Assembly (NCBI GenBank): GCA_902785925.1 | Contig: CADAAI010000005.1 | Location: 1 to 64,000, forward strand | Length of the DNA: 64,000 nucleotides | Reading direction: 5' to 3' | Source of the DNA: an uncultured Bacteroidales bacterium | Lineage (GTDB): Bacteria; Bacteroidota; Bacteroidia; Bacteroidales; Muribaculaceae | In this document: positions 53,289-63,287 of the stretch, in pieces | How positions within the stretch are numbered: position 1 is the first letter of the stretch | How the letters are laid out: each line of letters begins with the position of its first letter | Notes under the pieces: model-generated | Databases searched by the model: none | What the model was told of the DNA's origin: nothing | What the model saw: the letters and a program-made list of their open reading frames with translations, nothing else | Position numbers and translations under genes: made by a program

Positions 53289-55148
53289 TTAAAACATCTT
53301 CGACAATTGGTCAAAAGTCATAACGTTGGCTATGGTCTTACCATCTGGAGTATACTTTGAGTTCTTAAGATTTTTCCAATCACCAACCAACGCTTTTTTT
53401 TCTTCATCATTAAGTTGCCTACCGTATGGAACAGCTGCCCTAGTGGCAATTGTCATGGCAATTTTTTCAAAAATCTTATCTTTAATGCTTGCACCACCTG
53501 AGGTAACCGATACTATCACTTCGTTGAGCAATTCAATGATGTCGACATTATCAAGGCCAGGAGGCACCGAATTGATTGACCAGTCATCGCCACTGAGCCG
53601 TGATAGTCCAAATCCCACTTTCTCAAGGTCGTTTTCAATTTCCTCAAAAACAGCATTTTGCGCTGCAGTAAGATGAATGATTTCAGGGAAAAGAACTCGT
53701 TGCGAAACAACATTCATGCCATCTACCTGTTGCAACAATCGCTCATAAAGCACTTCCACGTGAGCACGATGCTGGTCAAGTATCAATAAACCTTCATTTA
53801 TAAGTGTGAGCAAATACCTATTGTTTAATTGAAGTATGGCTTGGATTTCTTCACCACCCTCAAATATAGGAGTGTCAACCGTAGTAGGCATTATGTCGGG
53901 CAAATCACTAAAGTCATTTAAACTATCTTGTTTTGATTTTTCAAAGTTCTTATATAACTCCTCCCAATTGGATGTCACGTCAGAGTAAGAATAGCTGCCA
54001 GCACTTCTGTTTCTGCTATCTTTCCCATCAGCATCGGACTGCTTAAATGGATTATATTCTTTATCCACATTTATAGCTGGAGGGGTTTTGGTATGTGGCA
54101 ATGTGAATGACGGAATCTCTGGAGCATCCTCTTTATCAAAATCAATTGAAGGAACCACGCTGAAGCGCCCAAGTGTCTCTTTAACTGCCGCTGAGATAAT
54201 CTGCCATATTGGCATTTCATTCTCAAACTTTATCTCGGTCTTTGTAGGATGAATGTTCACATCAATACTTTCGGGGTCTACATCAAAGATTAAAAAATAG
54301 TTTGGTTGTGCATCATCAGGAATCAACTCGTTATAGCATGAAAATACCGCCTTGTGGAAATAAGGATGACGCATATATCGTCCATTAACAAAGAAATATT
54401 GCATAGCACTGCGCTTACGAGCCTTTTCAGGAGTACCAATAAAACCAGTAATTTTCACAAGTGTGGTGTCAATACTGAGAGGAATGAGCTGCTGGTCAAG
54501 GTTTTGACCAAAAATAGCTACTATGCGTTGTTTAAACGAGCCAGGAGTAAGATTGTAAAGTACATTACCGTTGTGGGTCAGGGTAAATGACACATTGTAA
54601 TTGACTAAGGCAACTTTTTCAAATTCCTTAATGATATTACTAAGCTCCACCTGATTGCTTTTCAAGAACTTGCGACGAGCAGGAACATTAAAGAATAAGT
54701 CTTTTATCATGAAATTACAACCAACAGGACACACATCTGGCTCTTGTGACTCGCAATGCGAAGCATTAATCACCAGTTTTGTGCCTAGTTGACTTCCACG
54801 TGCACAGGTGCGCAACTCAATGTGAGAAATTGCAGCAATCGAAGCAAGAGCCTCTCCTCGAAATCCCATTGTCTGTAGTGAGAACAAGTCCTCGGCATTC
54901 CTTATTTTCGATGTACTGTGGCGCTCAAATGCTAGTCTTGCATCGGTATCACTCATCCCCACTCCATTATCAATCACCTGAATTAGAGTACGGCCAGCAT
55001 CTTTTAAAATTATCTGGATGTTTGTAGCCTGAGCGTCAATGGCATTCTCCAACAACTCTTTTATTACAGAAGCTGGTCGTTGGATCACCTCGCCAGCGGC
55101 AATTTGGTTGGCGACTGAGTCGGGGAGCAGTTTTATGACATCACTCAT
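53289..55148 (-). CDS. mutL: DNA mismatch repair protein MutL
   Basis: Couples MutS recognition to strand excision. The 619 residues start with the GHKL ATPase: LPDSVANQIAAGEVIQRPAS, ELLENAIDAQAT (ATP-binding Asn/Asp), DNGVGM and TMGFRGEALASIAA. The N-terminal half ends with the conserved FVNGRYM and INVHPTKTEIKF. A variable Ser/Asp-rich linker precedes the C-terminal dimerisation domain (LDQHRAHVEVLYERLLQQ). Last gene of the leftward block, starting 32 bases after the OstA-like stop. Confidence 0.97.
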   Translation of the reverse strand: MSDVIKLLPDSVANQIAAGEVIQRPASVIKELLENAIDAQATNIQIILKDAGRTLIQVIDNGVGMSDTDARLAFERHSTSKIRNAEDLFSLQTMGFRGEALASIAAISHIELRTCARGSQLGTKLVINASHCESQEPDVCPVGCNFMIKDLFFNVPARRKFLKSNQVELSNIIKEFEKVALVNYNVSFTLTHNGNVLYNLTPGSFKQRIVAIFGQNLDQQLIPLSIDTTLVKITGFIGTPEKARKRSAMQYFFVNGRYMRHPYFHKAVFSCYNELIPDDAQPNYFLIFDVDPESIDVNIHPTKTEIKFENEMPIWQIISAAVKETLGRFSVVPSIDFDKEDAPEIPSFTLPHTKTPPAINVDKEYNPFKQSDADGKDSRNRSAGSYSYSDVTSNWEELYKNFEKSKQDSLNDFSDLPDIMPTTVDTPIFEGGEEIQAILQLNNRYLLTLINEGLLILDQHRAHVEVLYERLLQQVDGMNVVSQRVLFPEIIHLTAAQNAVFEEIENDLEKVGFGLSRLSGDDWSINSVPPGLDNVDIIELLNEVIVSVTSGGASIKDKIFEKIAMTIATRAAVPYGRQLNDEEKKALVGDWKNLKNSKYTPDGKTIANVMTFDQLSKMF

Positions 55149-55180
55149 GATAGAAACAAATACTTAATAAAACACCATCC

Positions 55181-57301
55181 CTATTTGATCACAGTTCTAC
55201 GCTTTGCAACAGCCTCTCCAAAGATTTGTCGCATTTCGTCACTGACAATAAGCACATCATAGGGTTCTTTGGGACGAATTGATTCATACCACCTGAACCT
55301 ATCAATTCGAAGTTGACTTTTCTTGGCAAGGAACAACGGCACTACAGTACCTGTCACATCGGGCCACATTTTCACCTTATCGACCTTTTGCTTTGGTTTC
55401 AAGTCAATAGTTAAGTAAGCACTATTGGCATTAACAAGTTTATTGTAAGTCGAGTCGTTTTCCATTGGGTAAAACAAAGCTTCGACGTCACCACTCACAT
55501 CAAGGTGACGGAGTTCTTGATCAGCAAAGAGAGCCTTCATTGCACGTCCACTCAACTGGTTATAGTAGTCCTCACCCAAATGTTCAATAAGTAAACCGTT
55601 TTGAGGCAATGTAGCCCAATCGACGGTTGAATCTTTAACATGGACATTTATTTCCTCGCCACTAATCTGACGTCCTTCGCTCCAAATCACTGCATGTCTG
55701 TACATGTTAAGGATTGAATCCTTCTCATTAACTGCAGCCGAATCACAAACACCTTGCAAATCCTTTCGGTAAAATCTCACATATTTGTTAGCAAGCATTA
55801 TACGCTCATTATCACCATTAGTAAACATGCGCAAAGTATCGGCATGTATATAAACAGTGTCTTTTTGAGAGAATTCACGAGCAAGTGCATTCTCGGTAAC
55901 AAATGATTCGTTGGTTTTCTCATTATGATAGCCAACCTCACCTTGGAGTATTACTTTGTTCTTAGCATCGGTAATGACCACATGACCTCGTGCATTTCCC
56001 ACACCAGTCTTGCGGTCATAATCCATAACGTCACCTTTAAGAACACGTTGTGTCTTGATATCGGTGAGGACAACGTTTCCTTGTGCTTTGCTGCGCTCAT
56101 TGCGGCGGTCATAGAACACCTCGTCGCCAGTCAATGTCTGTTGGTTCTTTTCATCGGTTATTACCACATTTCCTTGAGCATGGCTCTCTCCTTTATTCCT
56201 ATTGTAATAAACGTTGTCGCCCCGCAATGTTTGCTGATTCTTGTCGTCAACGATAACCACATTTCCCTGAGCATGACTTTGACCACTACGACGGTCGTAG
56301 TACACATCATCGCCACGCAGCGTCTGCTTGTTCTTCTGATCGGTAAGCACCACATTACCTTGAGCATGACCAGTGTCTTTACTACGGTCGTAATACATCA
56401 CGTCACCCACAATAGTGTTACCGTCTCGACTTTTCACGGTTGACCGGTTGTAAAGTGTTCCTTGGCCTGTCGCCAAATTATAAGTGCCGCTTGATGTGTA
56501 AATCTTATTGCCATCCTCAAGTGATAGGATCTCTGTTTCATCCTCTATAGTGGCAATGTGAGTGCGCATGTCATAATCAAGCACATCAGTGTGAAGTTTT
56601 ATCTTATCGGTAGTGAGATTTACATTAGACGTAAACTGCACTTTTTTTGTATCCATCTCATATCGGCCCACCGAAGAAGTCACACGTGTGCCAGAGTGAT
56701 CAACCACAGTACCACCGCCGAAATAACGAGCCACATCATTCAGCATATCATAATCCAAGCTATCGGTGGTAACAGTCATCGAACTATTTATCACCTTTAC
56801 ATTGCGACGGAGCTTAGCAACTTCCACATCTCCAAAATAGTGCATGCGGTCACAATACACTCGCATCGTATCGGCCTGAACCATCACCACATGACCAAAT
56901 GCGTCAAGCGAACTCGAAGCTTCATAAAAATAAGCGCTGTCGCACGATAATGTCATGTTACCACGTCTGAACTTCACATTTCCACGAAGCACACGATACT
57001 CGGTACTACGGTGCTCGTTAAAAACAAGCGCATCGGCATTCTCAAGAAAAACCTTTCCTGGGTCAAAGCGATTTGCATTAGGAATTTGTGGCGTGATGCG
57101 CCTAATATGTTGAGTCGTCGCGCCAGGTTTAGCTGCAACAACAGGCTGAGCAGCTGGAGCAACAGTTGTGTTTGTATTTTTTTGTGCCTGTATTTCTACT
57201 GTAGCGCACACCATCATGAGAATAACAACAAACACGTTTAATAAGGACGTACTCAAATTACATCCTCGACGGTTTGTGCTATTTTCATTGCATGTCGTCA
57301 C
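55181..57301 (-). CDS. OstA-like (LptA/LptD-N domain) periplasmic protein with tandem repeats
   Basis: OstA/LptA-type proteins form the beta-jellyroll bridge that carries lipopolysaccharide across the periplasm. The 706-residue protein has an N-terminal hydrophobic segment (LLNVFVVILMMVCATVEIQAQ, a signal peptide/anchor), an OstA domain (FLENADALVFNEHR, LRGNVKFRRGNMTLSCDSA, DAFGHVVMVQADTMRVYCDR) and five tandem copies of a 31-residue unit (about residues 299-453; consensus GDxVYYDRxxGxSHAQGNVVxTDxKNQQTL), each adding more jellyroll strand. It lies 6 bases after surA, so LPS and outer-membrane assembly factors are co-made. No further enzyme domain is evident. Confidence 0.83.
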   Translation of the reverse strand: MTTCNENSTNRRGCNLSTSLLNVFVVILMMVCATVEIQAQKNTNTTVAPAAQPVVAAKPGATTQHIRRITPQIPNANRFDPGKVFLENADALVFNEHRSTEYRVLRGNVKFRRGNMTLSCDSAYFYEASSSLDAFGHVVMVQADTMRVYCDRMHYFGDVEVAKLRRNVKVINSSMTVTTDSLDYDMLNDVARYFGGGTVVDHSGTRVTSSVGRYEMDTKKVQFTSNVNLTTDKIKLHTDVLDYDMRTHIATIEDETEILSLEDGNKIYTSSGTYNLATGQGTLYNRSTVKSRDGNTIVGDVMYYDRSKDTGHAQGNVVLTDQKNKQTLRGDDVYYDRRSGQSHAQGNVVIVDDKNQQTLRGDNVYYNRNKGESHAQGNVVITDEKNQQTLTGDEVFYDRRNERSKAQGNVVLTDIKTQRVLKGDVMDYDRKTGVGNARGHVVITDAKNKVILQGEVGYHNEKTNESFVTENALAREFSQKDTVYIHADTLRMFTNGDNERIMLANKYVRFYRKDLQGVCDSAAVNEKDSILNMYRHAVIWSEGRQISGEEINVHVKDSTVDWATLPQNGLLIEHLGEDYYNQLSGRAMKALFADQELRHLDVSGDVEALFYPMENDSTYNKLVNANSAYLTIDLKPKQKVDKVKMWPDVTGTVVPLFLAKKSQLRIDRFRWYESIRPKEPYDVLIVSDEMRQIFGEAVAKRRTVIK
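55943..56407 (-). repeat. Five tandem 93-bp units inside the OstA-like gene
   Basis: Unit starts on the minus strand at 56407, 56314, 56221, 56128 and 56035. All are exactly 93 bp and in frame, encoding GD-VYYDR...AQGNVV repeats. The middle three are the most alike in DNA (same TGAGCATG..ACCACATT core), so copies probably expanded recently. Confidence 0.9.
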
Positions 57302-57307
57302 TACAGA

Positions 57308-58678
57308 TTAATGCTTATCGTTGCTGTAAGTATTAAGCCACTTATATTTGAACTCACAGTTGCGCCATCCTTCCTCGATATAAACATAGGTAGACTTCTG
57401 CTTATTCTCAATCCACTTGTTAATAATTTCTTCACGCTTGTGGTTTTCGTACATATCTTTAAGCACCTGATAGTCGTCGGCAAAATCGGCACGATGACTA
57501 TCAACACGCTTCGAAAGCTTGACGATAGCGACTTGCTGACGATTGGTAGCACGGTTCATCATCACAAATGGTTTAGAGATTTCACCCACCTGCATTGTTG
57601 ACACAATTTTTCCAACCTCAGCTGGCAGGTCGGCCATCTCAAAGAGATTACTGTGTGTCTTCTCGTTAAGCATCACACCATTATTATTTTTCGAGTCTTT
57701 ATCCTGCGAGACATACAATGCCGCTGTTTCAAAGCTAATATTCTTTTTAGTATCAAGAATATCATTGCGCAATGAGTCAAGCTTTGCCTGTGCGTCATCA
57801 AGATCTTTCTGAGCGACCTTTGGTCTTAGAAGAATGTGACGGGTGTTAATGCGGTCGCCCCGCTTCTCTATCAGCTGTATAATATGAAAACCTGCTTCGG
57901 TTTCCACAATTTTAGACACACGCTTCGTGTCATTAAGATTGAAAGCAGCAGTGGCATACTCAGGAAGCAACTCGGCACGGCCCCTGAAACCAACTTCACC
58001 ACCATAGGTCGAAGAGCCGTCTTCGCTATAAAGGATTGCCAATGTAGAGAAATCGCTCTGTCCACTATTCACCCTCTCGGTATAATCACGCAGGCGTGAC
58101 TTCACATCATCAATCTCTTGCTGAGGGATCACTGGATTGATTGTTATAATCTGAACTTCTACCTGAAGTGGAATGGTAGGTAGTGAATCTTTAGGAATAG
58201 TATTGAAGTAACGACGAACATCGGCTGGAGTCGCTTTGATGTTCTTAGTAAGATTTCGTTGAACTTCCTGAACGGTATACTGATCTCTCACAACATCAAT
58301 AAGCTGACTACGAAGTTCAGGCAATGATTTCCTAAAATACTCCTCAACTTTCTCTCGAGAACCAAGGTTCGCAATGAAATAATTGATTCGTGAATCAACA
58401 TTTTGCATTACTGATGAGTTGGGAATCTCTACAGTATCAATTTTTGCCTGATGGAGGAACAGTTTCTCTACAGCCATTCTCTCTGGAATAACACAATAGG
58501 GGTTGCCGTCAATCACAACGCGTTCATATAATGCCTGCTGATATTGTTCCTCAATATCCGACTTAAAAATGGGCTCATCACCCACTACCCATGCCACCTC
58601 TTCGGCAACATTGTTTTGAGCATTCATGCTAAATGACAATAATGCCACCATGCACATTAGCAATGTCTTAATCTTCAT
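57308..58678 (-). CDS. SurA-like peptidyl-prolyl cis-trans isomerase/periplasmic chaperone
   Basis: Chaperone of outer-membrane proteins. I start at the ATG at 58678 (456 residues) because MKIKTLLMCMVALLSFSMNAQ is a clean signal peptide; the open frame continues to 58729 but that adds 17 residues in front of it. It has an N-terminal SurA_N-type helical region, then a parvulin domain (IPLQVEVQIITINP, TYGGEVGFRGRAELLPEYATAAF, AGFHIIQLIEKRGDRINTRHILLRP). A second, degenerate copy follows (NNNGVMLNEKTHSNLFEMADLPAEV). Next to OstA-like and PPIase genes, consistent with envelope assembly. Confidence 0.85.
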   Translation of the reverse strand: MKIKTLLMCMVALLSFSMNAQNNVAEEVAWVVGDEPIFKSDIEEQYQQALYERVVIDGNPYCVIPERMAVEKLFLHQAKIDTVEIPNSSVMQNVDSRINYFIANLGSREKVEEYFRKSLPELRSQLIDVVRDQYTVQEVQRNLTKNIKATPADVRRYFNTIPKDSLPTIPLQVEVQIITINPVIPQQEIDDVKSRLRDYTERVNSGQSDFSTLAILYSEDGSSTYGGEVGFRGRAELLPEYATAAFNLNDTKRVSKIVETEAGFHIIQLIEKRGDRINTRHILLRPKVAQKDLDDAQAKLDSLRNDILDTKKNISFETAALYVSQDKDSKNNNGVMLNEKTHSNLFEMADLPAEVGKIVSTMQVGEISKPFVMMNRATNRQQVAIVKLSKRVDSHRADFADDYQVLKDMYENHKREEIINKWIENKQKSTYVYIEEGWRNCEFKYKWLNTYSNDKH

Positions 58679-58828
58679 ATCGTTATGTGTATTGTATATT
58701 ATCAATAACAGTAATGGTAAAAAAATCAAACTAAAATTTCGCCATTATTTCAACTTGCAAAGTTCTTGATTTTTTGTCATTTCTCAAAATCAAATTCAAT
58801 TAATTATATTTAATTATAATATATATCT

Positions 58829-58874
58829 ACAAAAAATGCCTTGTTGCGACTTAATATTGCTACAACAAGGCATT
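58829..58874 (-). terminator. Terminator after the PPIase gene
   Basis: A 12-bp stem (58835-58846 with 58863-58874) with a 16-base loop. On the minus strand it is followed by a six-T run, 38 bases downstream of the stop at 58913. Confidence 0.75.
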
Positions 58875-58912
58875 GTTTTGATGGATAATAGATATCCTTC
58901 TAATGCGTTAGA

Positions 58913-60868
58913 TTATTTATACTTCGCCTTCAACAACTTGAGTTGCTTCTTGTCGACAGATACTTTGTAACGCTTGTGAAGTCCTTCAATCCATTGCTCT
59001 TCAAGATCATCTTGATAATCGGAAGAAACAAGTCCCTTGACATCGCTCATCTCCTCGGGTTGTGAAATTATCCTACCAAAGAGCTTGCCATAAACTGGAT
59101 AGCCAACATAAATCGATTCAACTTCTTTGCCACCAAAAGCAATGTGATCGACCATCGCGTTCTCACCCTGCTTAGTCACGACACGAACCATCCTGATGTT
59201 GCGACCAAACTTCTTGTTCATTGCAGTTGTGATTGTGTCCTCAGGTTCATTATTAAACTGTGGTATTGTTGCCATAACCTCATTCATAATTGAGTCGTTC
59301 TTGGCACACACCATAATGCCTTTAAAATGAGGAGCATCCCACTGATACTTGCTACGGTTGGAATTAAAACGCTGTACGAGAGCTTCCTCATCGTTCTTGG
59401 CTTTATTCCACACCTCATGATTCATAACCTCGAAGAGAAGTGTTCCCTCGCGGTACTCATTCATCAAGTTTCGGTAATCAGAATTCAGCTCAATGAGATT
59501 GTCGGCATAATAACGAGAGATCTCTTTACGTGCGATCTTGTCAACATTTCCTACAAGACTGGCTACTGCAACATCGTTGCTAGCAAATTTTGCCTTAGTA
59601 TTCAACATCTTGGCCATAAGCGACAATGGCAACTTTTGGTTAGTGTCGAAAGTACAGATGGGATAGTCAGATTTAGCTACCACATCGGTAACGAATGTTG
59701 AATCATAACTTCCATGTTTTGCAAGCTCACTCTTAAGATAATCCCCGAGCTTATCGTTAGCCTTGTAGTTGAGTTGGCTCATTATCTGCTTCATTTTGCT
59801 ATCGGCTGGCATTGTTGAACGCTCATCGGCTTTCATCATCAAGTCGATAGTTGGACGAGCTTCCTCAAGTGTGGGAACTGGTTTGTGGCTGTATTTCTTA
59901 ATGATATGGTAGCCATATCTTGTCTCAATGGGTTCAGAAATCTCACCTTCCTTAAGAGCAAATGATGCATCTTCAAAGGGCTTAACCATGCGGCCACGGC
60001 CAAAGAAAGGAAGTTTGCCTTCATTACGCGCCGATCCAGGATCCTGAGAGTACTTCTTGGCAAGTGCCTCAAACTCCTCGCCAGCCTTTAAGCAGTTATA
60101 AATCGAATCGATGCGAGTCTTCACTGCCAGTTTAGCGCTATCGGTAACATTTTCACGAGGGAAGAGAAGCAAAATGTGCCCTACTTCGACCTGACCCTCA
60201 TCGGGCCTTACACCATTAACCTTAATCAGGTGAATTCCATAATCGGTCACAACGGGCTGTGAGATGCTTCCTACAGGAGTATTAAAAGCTGCATATTCAA
60301 AAGCATAGGGGAAAACTCCTGAGGTAATAAAACCATATTCACCTTTATTGTTGACCTTCGAACGATCGACTGAGTATTTCATTACCAGGTCGTTGAAATT
60401 CTCACCATTAAGGATACATGTGCGAATGCTATCCATCTTAGCGATTTGCTTAGCATTCTCGGCATCATCACGGCCTCTAGCAAGCATCAAGTGAGAAACA
60501 TTTACATTCTTAGTCATGCGGTCATAGGCCTCATTCACCAATCTCTCCTTAAGTTCGGTGTCGGTTAGATAAGGCGAGAGCATATCATTCTTGTAACCTT
60601 CAAGCTCAGCCTTGATGCGAGGCAAGGTATCATATCCCAAGCGCTCGGCCTCGGCTACTTTGAGCTTATAATTTACGAATCGTTCAACATACTCATCAAT
60701 GCTCTCTTTGTTAACTTGCTGCTCTAAGTTTTTCTTGTAAAGATACTCAAACTCTGAGACTTTCACATCCTTGTTATTGATTTTCATCAACACTGGGTCT
60801 TTGGCAGCATAAGCTCCACATGCTAATCCAGCAACTACTAATGCGGAAATAAAATACTTCAGTTTCAT
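58913..60868 (-). CDS. Parvulin-type peptidyl-prolyl isomerase with two rotamase domains
   Basis: The 651-residue protein has a signal peptide ([14 protein letters not shown]), an N-terminal SurA/PpiD-like helical domain ([23 protein letters not shown]) and two parvulin modules: [15 protein letters not shown]...[20 protein letters not shown] and [14 protein letters not shown]...[24 protein letters not shown] long C-terminal region follows with a third, degenerate isomerase-like segment. It is probably a periplasmic chaperone for outer-membrane proteins, working with the SurA-like protein just downstream. Parvulin catalytic residues are only partly visible, so activity may be weak. Confidence 0.85.
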   Translation of the reverse strand: MKLKYFISALVVAGLACGAYAAKDPVLMKINNKDVKVSEFEYLYKKNLEQQVNKESIDEYVERFVNYKLKVAEAERLGYDTLPRIKAELEGYKNDMLSPYLTDTELKERLVNEAYDRMTKNVNVSHLMLARGRDDAENAKQIAKMDSIRTCILNGENFNDLVMKYSVDRSKVNNKGEYGFITSGVFPYAFEYAAFNTPVGSISQPVVTDYGIHLIKVNGVRPDEGQVEVGHILLLFPRENVTDSAKLAVKTRIDSIYNCLKAGEEFEALAKKYSQDPGSARNEGKLPFFGRGRMVKPFEDASFALKEGEISEPIETRYGYHIIKKYSHKPVPTLEEARPTIDLMMKADERSTMPADSKMKQIMSQLNYKANDKLGDYLKSELAKHGSYDSTFVTDVVAKSDYPICTFDTNQKLPLSLMAKMLNTKAKFASNDVAVASLVGNVDKIARKEISRYYADNLIELNSDYRNLMNEYREGTLLFEVMNHEVWNKAKNDEEALVQRFNSNRSKYQWDAPHFKGIMVCAKNDSIMNEVMATIPQFNNEPEDTITTAMNKKFGRNIRMVRVVTKQGENAMVDHIAFGGKEVESIYVGYPVYGKLFGRIISQPEEMSDVKGLVSSDYQDDLEEQWIEGLHKRYKVSVDKKQLKLLKAKYK

Positions 60869-60917
60869 AATTATTTTAAAAATGTATTTCTCTTCTTTCG
60901 GTAAAAATGTGAATATA

Positions 60918-60925
60918 CAAATTTA
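60918..60925 (-). promoter_or_regulatory. Possible -7 element for the PPIase gene
   Basis: The minus strand reads TAAATTTG, a TAnnTTTG match, 50 bases before the ATG at 60868, in the 158-base recQ-PPIase gap. No -33 TTTG at the expected distance. Confidence 0.4.
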
Positions 60926-61026
60926 ATAACGTAAATATTAATATGAAATTATACGCACAATTTTAAAATTAGTTAATTGTTTAGTGCAATCAACTAAAAA
61001 TTAAAGATCTATATTAAGATTTTTGA

Positions 61027-63201
61027 TTAATTACCAAGCTCGCTCAAGAACTTAATGCGAACCAAGCGTATTTCTTCCTCGGTGTACTCATCACCTAGCT
61101 CTTCCATTGCAACGCTAAGGCGGTCGGTGTCGCTCTCCTTGAAGTACTCAAAGATATCCTCCATGTGGTCTTCATCCATCACCTCACGAATGTAGTAGTC
61201 AATGTTAATGCGTGTACCTGAATACACAATAGCCTCTATCTCATCGAGCATCTTGTCAAACTCCAATCCTCTAGATTCGGCAAGATCATGCAACGACACC
61301 TTGCGGTCAATACTCTGAATCAATGAGATTTTCAGCTTACTCTTATTGGCAACAGTGCGCACTCGCATATCCTCAGGACGGATTATCTCATTCTCCTCGA
61401 CATGCCTCTTGATGATATCAAGGAATTCGGCGCCATAACGCTTAGCCTTACCGGCTCCCACACCAGGAATGTTGACAAGCTCCTCCATTGTGATGGGATA
61501 AGTTGTGGCCATTGCTTCGAGTGATGGATCTTGGAAAATCACATAAGGAGGTAGCTGAAGCTTAGATGCCGTCTTCTTGCGCAAGCTTTTCAAGATGCTG
61601 AACAACTCACCATCAAGAGCTCCTGAACCACTCTGCATCTCGCTATCGTCGGTCGAGGTGAAATCACGGTCCTCAACAACCATAAATGACGTTGGATTTT
61701 CAAGGAATTCTTTCCCTCGCTTGGTTACTTTGAGAAGGCCATAATTCTCAATATCACGGTCAAGATAACCAGCAATGATGCCTTGAGATATAACAGCATT
61801 AAGGAATTTGGGAGTGCAGTCCTTCTGGCATCCGAACATCTCAAGCTTGTGATGCAGATAAGACTTAACCTCATTGGTGGCCTCACCCACCATGACAGCA
61901 ATTACATGGTCGGCCTTAAACTTCTCCTTAAGCATCAAAATTGTCTCGATAGCATCGCACAGCTCGTTTCGCGACTCAATTCGCTTGCGTGGATGCAGAC
62001 AGTTGTCGCAGTTATGGCAGTTATCCTCGGGATATTCTTCACCGAAGTAATGAAGCAACGTCTTGCGGCGGCAAACTGAGGTCTCGGCATAGGAAGCAGT
62101 TTCGGCAAGCAGTTGCTTACCAATCTCCTGCTCAGCGACTGGTTTGCCTTGCATAAACTTGCGAAGCTTGTCAAGGTCTTTTTGAGCATAGAACGTGATA
62201 CACTGTCCCTCTCCGCCATCACGACCTGCGCGACCTGTCTCTTGATAGTAACCTTCAAGACTCTTGGGGATATCGTAGTGAATCACAAACCTAACATCAG
62301 GCTTATCAATACCCATACCAAAGGCGATAGTTGCTACTATTACATCGACATCCTCAAGCAGAAAAGCATCCTGATTGGCCGATCGTGTAGCACTATCCAT
62401 ACCAGCATGATAGGCAAGTGCCTTAATATCATTCACGCGCAGCGTTGTAGCTAGTTCCTCAACTTTCTTGCGGCTCAAGCAATAGATAATACCTGATTTT
62501 CCAGGCATCGACTTGATATACTTGATAATATCCTTATCAACGTCCTTGGTCTTGGGTCGCACCTCATAATACAAGTTGGTGCGGTTAAACGACGACTTGA
62601 ACACATTGGCATCCATAATGCCCAGGTTCTTCTGTATATCATGCTGAACCTTAGAAGTAGCTGTTGCTGTGAGAGCAATTATAGGCCTCACGCCTATCTC
62701 ATTGATGAAATGTCTGATTCTTCGGTATTCAGGCCTAAAGTCATGACCCCATTCCGAAATACAGTGTGCCTCGTCGATGGCATAGAACGAAATTTTCACG
62801 CTCTTAAAAAACTCAAGATTGTCTTCTTTGGTGAGCGATTCGGGAGCAACATACAAAAGCTTGGTCTTTCCTGCCAGTATGTCATCTTTAACCTGGTCGA
62901 TAGCTTGCTTGTTGAGCGAAGAGTTCAGGAAATGAGCAATACCGTCCTCATCGCTGAAGTTGCGCATGGCATCCACCTGGTTTTTCATCAACGATATAAG
63001 TGGAGAAATGACTATAGCAGTGCCTTCCATCAGCAGCGAGGGTAACTGATAGCACAACGACTTGCCACCTCCAGTTGGCATCAACACAAATGTGTCGTGC
63101 TCCTCAATGAGGCTCAGCATAATTCTTTCCTGTTGACCTTTAAAAGTATCAAAACCGAAATACTTTTTTAAGGTCGACACCAATCGTTCTTTATCTGCCA
63201 T
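61027..63201 (-). CDS. recQ: ATP-dependent DNA helicase RecQ
   Basis: SF2 3'-5' helicase in recombinational repair. The 724 residues have motif 0/I (FGFDTFKGQQERIM, LMPTGGGKSLCYQLP), motif II with the DEAH box (YAIDEAHCISEWGHDF), motif III ALTATATSK and motifs V/VI (ATIAFGMGIDKPDVR, YYQETGRAGRDG). The RecQ zinc site CHNCDNC is followed by the winged-helix RQC domain and an HRDC domain (FSILKSLRKKTASKLQLPPYVIF). An acidic extension of about 100 residues past HRDC makes it longer than E. coli RecQ, common in Bacteroidota. Next to clpX on the same strand. Confidence 0.97.
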   Translation of the reverse strand: MADKERLVSTLKKYFGFDTFKGQQERIMLSLIEEHDTFVLMPTGGGKSLCYQLPSLLMEGTAIVISPLISLMKNQVDAMRNFSDEDGIAHFLNSSLNKQAIDQVKDDILAGKTKLLYVAPESLTKEDNLEFFKSVKISFYAIDEAHCISEWGHDFRPEYRRIRHFINEIGVRPIIALTATATSKVQHDIQKNLGIMDANVFKSSFNRTNLYYEVRPKTKDVDKDIIKYIKSMPGKSGIIYCLSRKKVEELATTLRVNDIKALAYHAGMDSATRSANQDAFLLEDVDVIVATIAFGMGIDKPDVRFVIHYDIPKSLEGYYQETGRAGRDGGEGQCITFYAQKDLDKLRKFMQGKPVAEQEIGKQLLAETASYAETSVCRRKTLLHYFGEEYPEDNCHNCDNCLHPRKRIESRNELCDAIETILMLKEKFKADHVIAVMVGEATNEVKSYLHHKLEMFGCQKDCTPKFLNAVISQGIIAGYLDRDIENYGLLKVTKRGKEFLENPTSFMVVEDRDFTSTDDSEMQSGSGALDGELFSILKSLRKKTASKLQLPPYVIFQDPSLEAMATTYPITMEELVNIPGVGAGKAKRYGAEFLDIIKRHVEENEIIRPEDMRVRTVANKSKLKISLIQSIDRKVSLHDLAESRGLEFDKMLDEIEAIVYSGTRINIDYYIREVMDEDHMEDIFEYFKESDTDRLSVAMEELGDEYTEEEIRLVRIKFLSELGN

Positions 63202-63239
63202 AGTCTTAAGGTTTTACCTTTAGGTGGTTAATTAATTCA

Positions 63240-63247
63240 CAAATATA
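63240..63247 (-). promoter_or_regulatory. -7 element upstream of recQ
   Basis: The minus strand reads TATATTTG, a TAnnTTTG match, 39 bases before the recQ ATG, in the 86-base gap after clpX. A -33 box at normal spacing is not visible. Confidence 0.45.
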
Positions 63248-63287
63248 AGGAAAAAAAATCAAATATTAAAATTATATTTCATTTTTT

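Noticed and set aside
55943..56407. 93-bp repeats considered as a CRISPR array or mobile element
   Set aside because: Continuous in-frame coding repeats without spacers or terminal inverted repeats.
55925..56443. A 172-codon open frame opposite the OstA-like repeats
   Set aside because: Shadow of the 93-bp repeats, which keep the opposite strand open as well; repetitive His/Ile-rich product with no family.
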